Source: Kaistia hirudinis
GTDB lineage: Bacteria > Pseudomonadota > Alphaproteobacteria > Rhizobiales > Kaistiaceae
DNA: 64,000 bases
Reading direction: 5' to 3'
NCBI RefSeq assembly: GCF_014196455.1
Contig: NZ_JACIDS010000004.1
Location: 186,001 to 250,000, forward strand
Position 1 is the first letter of the stretch. Each line of letters begins with the position of its first letter. Below are positions 1 to 7,685 of the stretch, piece by piece. The notes below the pieces were generated by a model that was not told where the DNA came from, ran no database searches, and saw nothing but the letters and a program-made list of their open reading frames with translations. Both the position numbers and the translations under genes were made by a program.

Positions 1-812
1 TCGTCCGGCGGGATCGTTCCGGCCGGCAGCGAGACCATAGGGCGGCCGGCAAGACGGCTGACCGCGCCGCGCAGCCGGGCGATGGCGAGCGGATCTGTCG
101 CGGTGGGCGGCGCGGCGGGCAGGGCGCCGACCTTCGCGGCGAGCCAGGCTTCCGCCTTGCCGCAGATAGCGATCATCCGCTCATAGCTGTCGCGCGCCGT
201 CTCGCCCCAGGTGAAGACGCCGTGATGCTCCAGAATGATCGCGTCGGTTTCGGCGAAGGCCGGCGAATTCACCGCCGCGCGGATCTGGCGCGCGAGGTCG
301 AAGCCCGGCTTCACATAGGGCAGCACCATCACGCGCGGCCCGTAGATCTCGCGAAGCCGCTCGCCGCCGCCCGCGCTGTTGGAGATCGTCAGGACCCCGT
401 CGGCATGCGAATGGTCGACATAGGCGAAGGGGATCAGCGCGTGGACGATGGCCTCGATCGAGGCCGCCGCCGCCTGCGGGTCGAGACGGGCGCGCTTGAC
501 CTCGTTGACCATGTCCGCATCCGACAGGCTTTCGAGTTCGGCAAGTGCCAGCACCGGCGGCAGCGCGAGAGCCGTGAAGCCCTCCGGCCCCATGGTGCCG
601 AGGTCGAAGCCGCTGGCCTTGACCCAGATGACGGCTTGCTCGACCCCGAAGCGATCCGTCACGCGGCCCTTGAAGGAGGTGTTGCCGCCTCCGTGCAGCA
701 CGAGCGCCGGATCGCGGCCGATCAGACGCGAGGAATAGACGCGCAGATCCAGTCCGGATCGTGCCTGCGCCGCCTCGGCGTCGTCCCAAAGGTCTTGCAT
801 CGCCTCGTCCAT
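1..812 (-). CDS. Class II aldolase/adducin-family protein, C-terminus beyond window edge
   Basis: About 270 codons are visible, read leftwards from an ATG at 812; the 3' end lies outside the window. The visible part has the class II (zinc) aldolase layout: a glycine-rich phosphate/substrate loop HGGGNTS near residues 40-46, a VDHSHAD segment with zinc-ligand histidines at about 135 and 137, and LEHHGVFTWG supplying the third histidine near 198. Class II aldolases cleave sugar phosphates such as fuculose-1-P or rhamnulose-1-P retro-aldolically in the cytosol. The spacing resembles the aldolase half of the bifunctional aldolase/SDR at 20155-22209, so this could be a second bifunctional enzyme, but the dehydrogenase half cannot be seen. 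It lies 41 nt downstream of the LsrF-type aldolase on the same strand, so the two are probably co-transcribed and serve one sugar-phosphate pathway. The substrate is unknown. Confidence 0.85.
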   Translation of the reverse strand, partial: MDEAMQDLWDDAEAAQARSGLDLRVYSSRLIGRDPALVLHGGGNTSFKGRVTDRFGVEQAVIWVKASGFDLGTMGPEGFTALALPPVLALAELESLSDADMVNEVKRARLDPQAAAASIEAIVHALIPFAYVDHSHADGVLTISNSAGGGERLREIYGPRVMVLPYVKPGFDLARQIRAAVNSPAFAETDAIILEHHGVFTWGETARDSYERMIAICGKAEAWLAAKVGALPAAPPTATDPLAIARLRGAVSRLAGRPMVSLPAGTIPPD

Positions 813-853
813 GTCTCGGGGGTCGGGTCGGGGGCCGTCGGTTTCGGGGGAGA

Positions 854-1741
854 TCAGGCCGCCGCCTTGCGGTGCTCATCGCGGAAGAGCTGATAGGCTT
901 CCGCGCCGGTGCGCCCGTCATGGACGACGGCGGCGAGTGCCTTCAGCATCGCGACCGGGTCGCTCGACTGGAAGACGTTGCGCCCCATGTCGACGCCCGC
1001 TGCGCCCTGGTCGATCGCGCGATAGGCGATCTCCAGCGCCTCGGCCTCCGGCAGCTTCTTGCCGCCGGCGATGACGATCGGCACCGGGCAGCCGAGGGTT
1101 ATCTTCTCGAAGCCCTCGTCGACGTAGTAGGACTTCACGAACTGCGCGCCGATCTCGGCCGCGATCCGCGTGGCAAGACCGAAATAGCGCGCGTCGCGGA
1201 CCATATCCTTGCCGACGCCCGTCACCGCCATGGTGGGAATGCCGTAGCGCGTGCCGCTGTCGATCAGCTTCACCACGTTTGCGATCGATTTGTGCTCGTA
1301 TTCGGCGCCGATATAGACCTGCGCCGCCATGGCCACCGCGCCGAGACGGATCGCATCGTCGATATCGACGGCGACGAGTTCGTTGGAGAGCTCGGTCAGG
1401 ATCGAATTGCCGGCCGAGCAGCGCAGCACCACGGGCTTGCCGGATTCCGGCGGGATCGACGAGCGCAGGCCGCCGCGGGTGCACATCAGCACGTCGGCAT
1501 GCGGGGCGAGCGGGGCAATGGTCAGGTCGAGCCGCTCCAGGCCGGTCGTCGGGCCCTGGAAATAGCCGTGATCGAAGGCCAGCATGACCGTGCGCCCGGT
1601 ATCGGGCCGGAAGATCCGCGCGAGGCGCGCCTTCATGCCCCAATCATGATGCGCCGCGCCCTTCAGGAAGAACCGCGTCGTGTCGGCGGGCCGATCGTGG
1701 CCCCAGTCCTTGCCGTCCTTGATGTCGTCGAGATCTGCCAT
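854..1741 (-). CDS. lsrF: LsrF-type class I aldolase/thiolase
   Basis: The 295-residue protein resembles Escherichia coli LsrF (3-hydroxy-5-phosphonooxypentane-2,4-dione thiolase) over its whole length. It has the same N-terminus ([12 protein letters not shown]), [17 protein letters not shown] near 54-70, [12 protein letters not shown] near 172-183 and [12 protein letters not shown]. Lys203 in FVKSYYVD aligns with the Schiff-base lysine of the family. LsrF transfers an acetyl group from phosphorylated AI-2 breakdown product to CoA. This resemblance comes from family knowledge; the local function is inference, because no lsrK, lsrG, lsrB or lsrACD is present in the window. The neighbours are a class II aldolase and a divergent DeoR regulator, so it may act on another ketose phosphate. 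Start at ATG 1741. Confidence 0.9.
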   Translation of the reverse strand: MADLDDIKDGKDWGHDRPADTTRFFLKGAAHHDWGMKARLARIFRPDTGRTVMLAFDHGYFQGPTTGLERLDLTIAPLAPHADVLMCTRGGLRSSIPPESGKPVVLRCSAGNSILTELSNELVAVDIDDAIRLGAVAMAAQVYIGAEYEHKSIANVVKLIDSGTRYGIPTMAVTGVGKDMVRDARYFGLATRIAAEIGAQFVKSYYVDEGFEKITLGCPVPIVIAGGKKLPEAEALEIAYRAIDQGAAGVDMGRNVFQSSDPVAMLKALAAVVHDGRTGAEAYQLFRDEHRKAAA

Positions 1742-2123
1742 CGGGTCTTTCCTGCCGTTGCGCGGAGACCCGGCCAGGCAGCCGTCGCTTCACCCTTGGC
1801 GGGTGCTGCCCTGTCCTCCAGGGCGCAGCGTCCGGTCCTGCGTGGAGGTCTCCTCATCCTCCGCCGCAGAACCTAGCGAAACGCAGTTCGAATTACCAAT
1901 TATTTTGTTATTTACATCACGATTTTTGTTATTGCGGTGCAGCGTAAGGCGTCGAGGGCAAGGCGCCGATCTACCGGCCTCGGAGAGCAGTTTGCCGATA
2001 CCATTGATGTTGATGCTCAATTTCGGTCGCCGGTTTTCGCGCTGTCGCGATGGCTCGCGCGGGCTGGACAGGCGGGCCAGAATGTTCCATCTCTAGAAAA
2101 TGTTAAGTTCGGCGCGGGGAAAA
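1742..2123. promoter_or_regulatory. Divergent intergenic region between lsrF and the DeoR gene
   Basis: These 382 nt are visibly more AT-rich than the flanks between about 1880 and 1935 and hold no convincing reading frame. The AT-rich part contains the tandem repeat described separately and is the likely site of the divergent promoters. Scattered further TGTTA-type half sites occur at about 2099-2106, and an inverted ATAACAA at 2134-2140 lies just inside the regulator gene. The remainder is GC-rich leader with nothing recognisable. Confidence 0.5.
1903..1933. promoter_or_regulatory. Tandem TTTTGTTATT operator-like repeat
   Basis: TTTTGTTATT occurs at 1903-1912 and again, identically, at 1924-1933. 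The 21-nt spacing is two DNA turns, placing both copies on one helix face. DeoR-family repressors often use direct or inverted TGTTA/TTTC-type repeats in their own divergent promoters, and a DeoR regulator starts about 190 nt to the right. The assignment to that regulator is inference. Confidence 0.55.
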
Positions 2124-2921
2124 ATGATGGATCATAACAATTCCGATGCCACGGAAGACCTGTCCAAGGCCGAGCGCCGACGCCAGCGGATCATCCAGAC
2201 GTTGATGAGCGGCTCCTCAGCCGCCATTCGCGACCTTGCCGAGGCGCTCGGCGTCAGCCTGATGACCGTCCACCGCGACCTTGCGGCGCTGGAGAAGGAG
2301 GGGCTCGTGCGGCGTCTGCGCGGCTCTGTCTCGGCCGAGAAGTCGCTCCTCTTCGAAAGCAGCTACAACTACCGCAGCCGCAAGAGCGGCGACGAGAAGA
2401 GGCGCCTTGCCCAGGCAGCCGCGAGCCGCCTCGAGCCCGGCAATGCCGTCATCATCGACGACAGCACGACCTCGTACCACCTCTGCGACTACCTGCCCGA
2501 GATCGCGCCGCTGACGGTGATCACCAATGCCGCGCCCATTCTGGAGCGGCTCCGCCACGTGCCCGAGATCGATCTCATCTCGACCGGCGGGCGCTATCAT
2601 CCCGGCTACAACGGCTATTTCGGCGCGAATTGCGAGAAGGCGATCCGCTCCTATCATGTCGATGTCGCGATCCTGTCGACGACGACGATCCGCGGCCTGT
2701 CGCTCTACACCCCGGACGAAATCGTGGTGCGCGCCAAGCAGGCGATGATGCAGGTGGCGCGACGGCGGTTCCTGCTGGCGGACTCGACCAAGTTCCAGTT
2801 CAGCGCGCTGAACTATGTCGCCGAGATCACCGATTTCGACCTTGTTCTGCTCACCGGAGAGGTGCCGCCGCCCGTGCTCGAGCAATTACAGGCGGCTCGG
2901 GTGAATTTCGAACTGGTCTGA
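2124..2921 (+). CDS. DeoR/GlpR-family transcriptional regulator
   Basis: The protein is about 265 aa from ATG 2124; an in-frame ATG at 2100 would add eight residues, and ATG 2127 is also possible because GGGGA sits at 2116-2120. An N-terminal DeoR winged helix covers roughly residues 20-70 (IRDLAEALGVSLMTVHRDLAALEKEGLVRRLRG). The C-terminal DeoRC sugar-phosphate sensor follows, with typical segments such as IDDSTTSYHL, VITNAAPILERL, STGGRYHPGYNGYFG and LLADSTKFQFSAL. DeoR regulators usually repress catabolic operons and are induced by a phosphorylated sugar. Position and orientation suggest control of the divergent lsrF-class II aldolase unit. The repeat at 1903-1933 is the candidate operator. 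Confidence 0.9.
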   Translation: MMDHNNSDATEDLSKAERRRQRIIQTLMSGSSAAIRDLAEALGVSLMTVHRDLAALEKEGLVRRLRGSVSAEKSLLFESSYNYRSRKSGDEKRRLAQAAASRLEPGNAVIIDDSTTSYHLCDYLPEIAPLTVITNAAPILERLRHVPEIDLISTGGRYHPGYNGYFGANCEKAIRSYHVDVAILSTTTIRGLSLYTPDEIVVRAKQAMMQVARRRFLLADSTKFQFSALNYVAEITDFDLVLLTGEVPPPVLEQLQAARVNFELV

Positions 2922-2972
2922 CGGCGAGGCCCGGTGCAGGTCACCGCGCTGCCGATCCACGCTGATTCCCGG

Positions 2973-3983
2973 CTACTTCCTGGCCGTCGCCGTCGCGATG
3001 GCCGCTTCCTTTTCCATCATGTAGGCGCCGGCGAGGATCGGGGCGTGCCGCGGCGCCTCGCCGGGTTCGACACAGGTCGGAATGCATTCGATGACCGCGT
3101 CGTGGTTCGGGTGCAGGAAGAAGGCGACCGACTGGCGCGGGCTGGTCGAGGCGACCGTGCTCGGCGGATTGACCACGCGGTGCATGTTGGAGAGCCAGCG
3201 ATCATTGGTCCAGCGCTGCATCATGTCGCCGATATTGATCACGAAGGCGCCGGGGACATAGGGCACGTCTACCCAATCGCCGGCAAGCGTGCGGACCTGA
3301 AGCCCGCCCGGCGCGTCGGTCGGGGCGAGGATGGTGAGGCTGCCATAGTCCGTATGCGCGCCGGCGCGAAGCTGGCCGGGGAGGGGCGGCGTCTTCTGAG
3401 CCGGGTAATAGATCGACGAGACGATCGAGAAATGATGGTCGATCTTGTCGTCGAACCAGGTCTCGGGAAGCTCCAACGCCAGCGCGAAGAGCCGCATCAG
3501 ATCGGCGCCGAGCTTGGAAATCGCCCGGTAATAGGCCGTTCCGAGCTCCCTGAACGCCTCCGGCTCGGACGGCCAGAGATTGTCGTGATGAAAGGCGCGG
3601 GCCGCTTCGGTCTTGAAGAGCGGATCGTCCCGATCGACCTGGCCGATCATGAAATATTCGCGCAGATCCGGCGGTGCTTCCTCGCCCTCCTTCGCCGCGA
3701 GGCCTGACAGGCCCTGGCCGTGATAGCCCTCATGAATGGTCGGCGCTGCCGGCATGACGGCGCGCTTGATCGATCCTGGCCCTTCGAAGAAGCGGCGCGA
3801 GACCTCGAACCAGCGGCTCAGCAGGTCGAGATCGAAGCCGTGGCCGGTGATGACGAGGAAGCCGATGTCGCGGTTCGTCCTGTCGACGATCGCGGCGACG
3901 GCCCGCCGCTCGGCCTCGGACCCGCCGAGAAACGGCGCGATATCGACGATCGGTACCCGCTCCAGTGCCGCAGCCTCGCTCAT
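2973..3983 (-). CDS. Isopenicillin N synthase-like Fe(II)/2-oxoglutarate oxygenase (copy 1)
   Basis: 336 aa from ATG 3983, which has a clear AAGGAG site six bases upstream; the frame stays open further upstream but that part is antisense to the next gene. The DIOX_N domain (VPIVDIAPFLGG, about 10-21) precedes the 2OG-FeII_Oxy core. The iron triad is HTD (His210, Asp212) and His268 in NMHRVVNPP; Arg283/Ser285 in RQSVAFF is the 2-oxoglutarate carboxylate pair. Such cytosolic enzymes hydroxylate, desaturate or cyclise small molecules using O2, and usually 2-oxoglutarate. It is a paralogue of the enzyme at 6652-7644. It faces an arylformamidase-like hydrolase across a palindrome at 4005-4016. The substrate cannot be read from sequence. 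Confidence 0.9.
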   Translation of the reverse strand: MSEAAALERVPIVDIAPFLGGSEAERRAVAAIVDRTNRDIGFLVITGHGFDLDLLSRWFEVSRRFFEGPGSIKRAVMPAAPTIHEGYHGQGLSGLAAKEGEEAPPDLREYFMIGQVDRDDPLFKTEAARAFHHDNLWPSEPEAFRELGTAYYRAISKLGADLMRLFALALELPETWFDDKIDHHFSIVSSIYYPAQKTPPLPGQLRAGAHTDYGSLTILAPTDAPGGLQVRTLAGDWVDVPYVPGAFVINIGDMMQRWTNDRWLSNMHRVVNPPSTVASTSPRQSVAFFLHPNHDAVIECIPTCVEPGEAPRHAPILAGAYMMEKEAAIATATARK

Positions 3984-4004
3984 GTCGCTCTCCTTGCGAA
4001 CCAT

Positions 4005-4016
4005 ATTGTGCACAAT
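4005..4016. promoter_or_regulatory. ATTGTGCACAAT palindromic operator
   Basis: A perfect 12-bp palindrome lies between the divergent starts at 3983 and 4098, just upstream of the ribosome-binding site of the minus-strand oxygenase gene. The form TTGTnnACAA fits FCD-type GntR operators. The same half-sites recur at 6514-6525 upstream of the second oxygenase. Likely regulators are the GntR proteins at 4941 and 5765. Confidence 0.65.
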
Positions 4017-4097
4017 CTTGCGCATCGATAGGCGTGTCTGTAAAGTCCCTTCGACAGGTGCGCCCGGTGCGGGCGGGCACGGGCAAAGGGATGCGGC

Positions 4098-4931
4098 ATG
4101 GAACGATATCGCGGCATGGACCGGGCGGCGCTGGATGTTGCCTATAGCAACCGGGCCGTGGTCGCCGATTGGCAGGGCTATCTCGATCGATGGACCAAGG
4201 CGGGCGAGCCGCTCTATGCGGCGCGAGCGACGGCGCGCGACCTCCCTTACGGCGACCGGCCGCGCCAGCGCCTCGATCTCTTCCTCACCGAGGATCTCGC
4301 CGCGCCGACCTGCCTGTTCCTGCATGGCGGCTATTGGCAGTGGAACGACAAGGAGGGGCAGGCCTTCGTGGCCGAGGGCCTGCTCGCGCACGGCTTCAAC
4401 GTGGCGATCGGTGAATATACGCTCGCGCCCGACGCCGGCATGGCGGCGATCTGCGACGAAGCGGTCGCACAGGTCGGCTTTCTGGCGGAGGAGCTCACGC
4501 GGCGCGGGCGGCAGGGGGCGCCAATCTATCTCGCCGGCATCTCGACCGGCGCGCATCTGATGGCGCAGGCGCTCGCCCATCCTTCGGTGCGCGGCGCGCT
4601 GCTGATCAGCGGCATCTATGATCTCGAGCCGATCCGCGTCTCGTCGCTCAACGGGCCGATCGGCATGGACATGGCGGAGGCGCGGCGGTTCTCTCCGATC
4701 CATCAGATCCCGGCCGATCTGCCGCCGATCATCCTCGCCTATGGCGGCATCGAGATCCCGGAGATCCGGCGCCAGAGCGAGGATTACCACGCTGCGCTGT
4801 CGTTTCTCGGCCATCCGGTCGAGCGGATCGTGGTTCCCGGCTGCGACCACTTCTCGGTGCTGGAGCAGTTGTCGGCGCCGGAGGGAATGCTATCCAGAGC
4901 GCTGGCCGACCTCGCCGGACGAGGCGGATGA
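4098..4931 (+). CDS. Arylformamidase-like alpha/beta hydrolase
   Basis: 277 aa. The oxyanion motif HGGYW (residues 76-80) and the nucleophile elbow GISTG (Ser149) are the pattern of alpha/beta-fold kynurenine formamidases and related carboxylester/amide hydrolases; His251 in GCDHFS is the likely catalytic histidine. Cytosolic, with no signal peptide. The start at 4098 gives a normal family length; an ATG at 4116 is an alternative. It is divergent from an oxygenase and nine bases upstream of a GntR regulator, so it should hydrolyse an intermediate of the same pathway, for example an N-formyl or ester product. No tryptophan-pathway gene is nearby, so a kynurenine role is not supported. Confidence 0.82.
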   Translation: MERYRGMDRAALDVAYSNRAVVADWQGYLDRWTKAGEPLYAARATARDLPYGDRPRQRLDLFLTEDLAAPTCLFLHGGYWQWNDKEGQAFVAEGLLAHGFNVAIGEYTLAPDAGMAAICDEAVAQVGFLAEELTRRGRQGAPIYLAGISTGAHLMAQALAHPSVRGALLISGIYDLEPIRVSSLNGPIGMDMAEARRFSPIHQIPADLPPIILAYGGIEIPEIRRQSEDYHAALSFLGHPVERIVVPGCDHFSVLEQLSAPEGMLSRALADLAGRGG

Positions 4932-4940
4932 GGAATTCAG

Positions 4941-5726
4941 ATGGCCGAGAACGCGAAGCCGAAACGGCGCCGGTCCGCAGGCGCGGTGGTCGAAGAGCCC
5001 GCGCTGGCCGGGCTGGAGTTGCGCCCGCCGGGACTCACCCCGGTCGAGCAGGAGGCCTATCGCAAGCTCATCGACGCCATCGCCGCGCGGCGCCTGCTGC
5101 CGGGCGTCAAGCTGGTCGAGGAGGACCTCGCGGGGATATTCGGCGTCAGCCGCGAGCGCATCCGCCGCATCCTGCTCGTTCTCTCCCAGCACGATATCGT
5201 TCGCCTGGAGCCCAATCGCGGCGCCTATGTCGCCCGGCCGACCTATGCCGAGTGCCAGGACGCGTTCGAGGCGCGGCTGCTGATCGAGCGGAACGTGGTG
5301 CGCGCGCTCGCATCGATGGGGCCGGCGCGGCGGCGGATGATCGTCTCGCATCTGCGGCGGCATATCGGGGCGGAGAGCGAGGCGATCGCGGCCGGCGACC
5401 GCGTCGCCGAGATCCGGTTGTCGGGCGAGTTCCACCTGAAGATGGCGGCACTCGCCGGCAATCAGCGGCTGCTGCGCATGTTGCAGGACATCGTGGCGCA
5501 GATGTCGCTGGCGCTGGCCGCGCATACGCATGCGCACGATCTCGACTGCTCGATCTCCGAGCACGCGGAACTGCTCGACGCGATCGATGCGGGGGATCTG
5601 GACCGCGCCGATCATCTGCTCGCCCATCATCTCGAGCATATGGAAGCGGCGCTGCTGCACGGGATGCATGGCGAGGAGGACAGCCTCGCCGCGGCGCTCG
5701 GCGAGATCCGTTCGGGCAATGCCTAG
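4941..5726 (+). CDS. GntR-family regulator with FCD domain
   Basis: 261 aa. An unusually basic N-terminal tail (KPKRRR) precedes a winged helix at about 35-100, containing LVEEDLAGIFGVSRERIRRILLVLSQHDIV. The all-helical FCD effector domain follows, with FEARLLIERNVV, a helix with EFHLKMAALAGN (metal/ligand His) and HAELLDAIDAGDLDRADHLLAHHLEHM. FCD regulators usually repress catabolic genes and respond to carboxylated ligands. Translation is probably coupled to the upstream hydrolase (nine-base gap). It is convergent with a second GntR gene at 5765. The ATTGTnnACAAT sites at 4005 and 6514 are the plausible targets. Confidence 0.9.
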   Translation: MAENAKPKRRRSAGAVVEEPALAGLELRPPGLTPVEQEAYRKLIDAIAARRLLPGVKLVEEDLAGIFGVSRERIRRILLVLSQHDIVRLEPNRGAYVARPTYAECQDAFEARLLIERNVVRALASMGPARRRMIVSHLRRHIGAESEAIAAGDRVAEIRLSGEFHLKMAALAGNQRLLRMLQDIVAQMSLALAAHTHAHDLDCSISEHAELLDAIDAGDLDRADHLLAHHLEHMEAALLHGMHGEEDSLAAALGEIRSGNA

Positions 5727-5741
5727 CGGCCGACGGCCGCT
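5725..5741. terminator. Short hairpin between convergent GntR genes
   Basis: AGCGGCC and GGCCGCT form a perfect 7-bp stem with a 3-nt loop, starting at the stop codon of the plus-strand GntR gene and ending about 20 nt before the stop of the minus-strand one. There is no U tract, so it could be a weak bidirectional terminator. Confidence 0.4.
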
Positions 5742-5764
5742 CGACAGCGATCGGGCCTGAGGTT

Positions 5765-6445
5765 TCAGGCGACCTGGCCGATCACGCGGGCGAGGTCGAC
5801 GTCCCGGGGCGCATCGGGCCGCAGATCGAGGCCCTTCTCCAGCGTGAACAGGCAACGCTCCATGGTGCGCGCGGCGACGATGCTCTCGCCGCGCTCGATC
5901 TCGTCGAGCAGCGTGCCGTAATGGGCGGAGGCGCGGGCGAAGGTGTCCGCAGTGCCATAGAGCCCGAGGATCAGCGCCGAACGCAGGATCAGCCGCTCCA
6001 GCGCCTGGGCGAGGGATTCATTGTGCGCCAGTGCCGCGAGCGAGCGGTGGAAGGCGCTGATCGAGGCAATCGCCTGCTGGCGGTTGCCATGCAGGAAGGT
6101 GCGCTCGCGGTCGTCGAGCCTCGCCTTCAGCGCGTTGAGCTGCGGCGTCAGGATGGTCCGCGTCACGATCTCGGTCGTCACGCGTTCGATCACCCTCCGT
6201 GCCTCGAAGACGTCGCGCGCCTCCTTGATGCCGGGCGTGGCGATGAAGGCGCCGCGGTTGCGCTTGAGCTCGACCAGATCCTCGAAGGAGAGGCGCTGCA
6301 GCACGGTGCGGATGCGGGCCCGGTTGACGCTCCACTGCTCGGCCAGCAGTTCCTCGGGGAGCTTTGTCCCCGGCGGCAGACGGCCATCGGAGACGGCCGA
6401 ACGGACGCGCGCCGCCAGCGCGTCCTCGATGGTTCCCTCGTCCAT
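5765..6445 (-). CDS. GntR-family regulator with FCD domain (second)
   Basis: 226 aa from ATG 6445. The winged helix occupies about residues 8-72 (LPEELLAEQWSVNRARIRTVLQRLSFEDLV), followed by ELKRNRGAFIATP and an FCD domain with FEARRVIERVTTEIV, the SAFHRSLAALAHN helix and SAHYGTLLDEIERGE. It is divergent from the second oxygenase gene. The 206-nt gap between them contains the ATTGTCAACAAT site, 69 nt from this start, so autoregulation and control of the oxygenase/ABC operon are likely. Having two different FCD-GntR proteins back to back in one island is unusual and may reflect two effectors. Confidence 0.9.
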   Translation of the reverse strand: MDEGTIEDALAARVRSAVSDGRLPPGTKLPEELLAEQWSVNRARIRTVLQRLSFEDLVELKRNRGAFIATPGIKEARDVFEARRVIERVTTEIVTRTILTPQLNALKARLDDRERTFLHGNRQQAIASISAFHRSLAALAHNESLAQALERLILRSALILGLYGTADTFARASAHYGTLLDEIERGESIVAARTMERCLFTLEKGLDLRPDAPRDVDLARVIGQVA

Positions 6446-6513
6446 ATCGCCCCCGCTGCGGCCTGCCTGCTGCCTCTCATATCAGCCTCAACGTGCTCAC
6501 AATAGAGGCAATT

Positions 6514-6525
6514 ATTGTCAACAAT
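6514..6525. promoter_or_regulatory. ATTGTCAACAAT operator-like site
   Basis: ATTGT and ACAAT half-sites are separated by two bases, the same architecture as the palindrome at 4005-4016. Further half-sites flank it (CACAAT at about 6498-6503 and GACAAT at 6541-6546). It lies in an AT-rich stretch between the GntR start (6445) and the oxygenase start (6652), in the expected promoter zone. TTGACA at 6539-6544 could be a -35 element for the rightward promoter. Confidence 0.6.
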
Positions 6526-6615
6526 CGATATTGATACGTTGACAATCGAGTGCGTCAGATATCCGAATTTCCCTAACTTACTGATTTAATTGATATGGCA
6601 TGGGTCCTGCTTTGA

Positions 6616-6631
6616 TTTGATCCAGATCAAA
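6616..6631. promoter_or_regulatory. TTTGATCCAGATCAAA inverted repeat
   Basis: TTTGATC and GATCAAA arms with a 2-nt centre. The core TTGATnnnnATCAA fits the FNR/FixK consensus, but the site ends only 20 nt before ATG 6652 and directly precedes the GAGGAGA ribosome-binding site (6637-6643). An activator would not normally bind there; a repressor or an RNA-level role fits better. Confidence 0.4.
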
Positions 6632-6651
6632 AGATCGAGGAGACGCCGTCC

Positions 6652-7644
6652 ATGAAAATGACTTCCATCCCCGTGATCGACATCGCCCCCTTCCTCGCGG
6701 GGACAGCGGAGGGGCGCGAACAGGTCGCCGCCGAAATCCGCAAGGCCGGAGAGGAGATCGGCTTCTTCGTGATCAAGGGCCATGGCGTCGAACAGGCGAT
6801 CATCGACGAGACCTATGATGCGGCGGCGACGTTCTTCCGCCTGCCGGTCGAGGACAAGCTCACTATCCGCCAGCCGCCGGGCGCCGTGCCGCGCGGCTAC
6901 ACCCCCTTCAAGGGCGAGACGCTGGCCGCCGGCCTCGGCAAGGCGGCGCCGGGTGACTTGAAGGAAATGATCGACATGGGTCCGGTCGATGTGCCGGGTG
7001 GCGAATATTACAGCGGTCCCGAGGCCGGCTATTATTTCTATCCGAATCTCTGGCCGGAGAAGCCGGCCGGATTCCAGCCGGTCATGGAGCGCTATTACCG
7101 GCGCATGAACCGCCTCGCCAATGATCTGATGGCGATCTTCGCCCATGCACTCGACCTGCCGGAGAATTTCTTCTTCGATAAGCTCGACAAGAACATCAGT
7201 GCGCTCAGGCTCATCTGCTATCCCGAGCAGGACACGCCGCCGGAGCCGGGACAGCTGCGCAGCGGCGCGCATACCGATTACGGCACGCTGACGATCCTGA
7301 TGGCGGACAAGGCGGCCGGCGGACTGCAGGCCCTGCACCGCGACGGTTATTGGGTCGACGTCATGGTCGAGCCCGGCACCTATGTCGTGAACATCGGCGA
7401 CATCATGCAGATCTGGACCAATGACCGCTGGGTCTCGACTCTGCACCGCGTCGTCAATCCGCCGCGCGAACTCGCCGATACGGCGCGCCGCCACTCGGTC
7501 GTGTTCTTCCACCAGCCCAATTACGACTCGCTGATCGAGACGCTCCCCTCCTGTTTCGACGCGCAGCATCCGCGCAAATACGAGGCGATCACCTACAAGG
7601 AGCACTGGAGCTACAAGTGGAACGCCACGAAGGCGAAGATGTGA
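6652..7644 (+). CDS. Isopenicillin N synthase-like Fe(II)/2-oxoglutarate oxygenase (copy 2)
   Basis: 330 aa, led by a strong GAGGAG site. DIOX_N domain (IPVIDIAPFLAG, about 6-17) and 2OG-FeII_Oxy core. Iron ligands His207 and Asp209 (HTDYG) and His265 (LHRVVNPP); 2-oxoglutarate-binding Arg280 and Ser282 (RHSVVFF). It is a clear paralogue of the enzyme at 2973-3983, with matching motif spacing but a different substrate-facing middle region (about 80-130), suggesting two successive or alternative oxidations. It is the first gene of a probable five-gene operon with a CapA-like protein and a sugar-type ABC importer, so the imported solute is a candidate substrate. Confidence 0.9.
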   Translation: MKMTSIPVIDIAPFLAGTAEGREQVAAEIRKAGEEIGFFVIKGHGVEQAIIDETYDAAATFFRLPVEDKLTIRQPPGAVPRGYTPFKGETLAAGLGKAAPGDLKEMIDMGPVDVPGGEYYSGPEAGYYFYPNLWPEKPAGFQPVMERYYRRMNRLANDLMAIFAHALDLPENFFFDKLDKNISALRLICYPEQDTPPEPGQLRSGAHTDYGTLTILMADKAAGGLQALHRDGYWVDVMVEPGTYVVNIGDIMQIWTNDRWVSTLHRVVNPPRELADTARRHSVVFFHQPNYDSLIETLPSCFDAQHPRKYEAITYKEHWSYKWNATKAKM

Positions 7645-7685
7645 TCGTGTTCCGTTTTGAATTGATCTGAAGGATTTGAAGATCC

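Noticed and set aside
854-2921. Interpretation as an AI-2 quorum-signal (lsr) operon
   Set aside because: Only LsrF is present; LsrK, LsrG, transporter and LsrR-type regulator are absent, and the regulator is DeoR-like.
3984-4850. N-terminal extension of oxygenase 1 through the hydrolase gene
   Set aside because: The extension is antisense to the arylformamidase-like gene and a strong ribosome-binding site precedes ATG 3983.
4098-4931. Kynurenine formamidase of tryptophan degradation
   Set aside because: The motif fits, but no tryptophan dioxygenase or kynureninase is nearby and the GntR/oxygenase context points elsewhere.
5725-5741. Small RNA gene between the convergent GntR genes
   Set aside because: Only a 17-nt hairpin fits in a 38-nt gap, with no promoter; at most a terminator.
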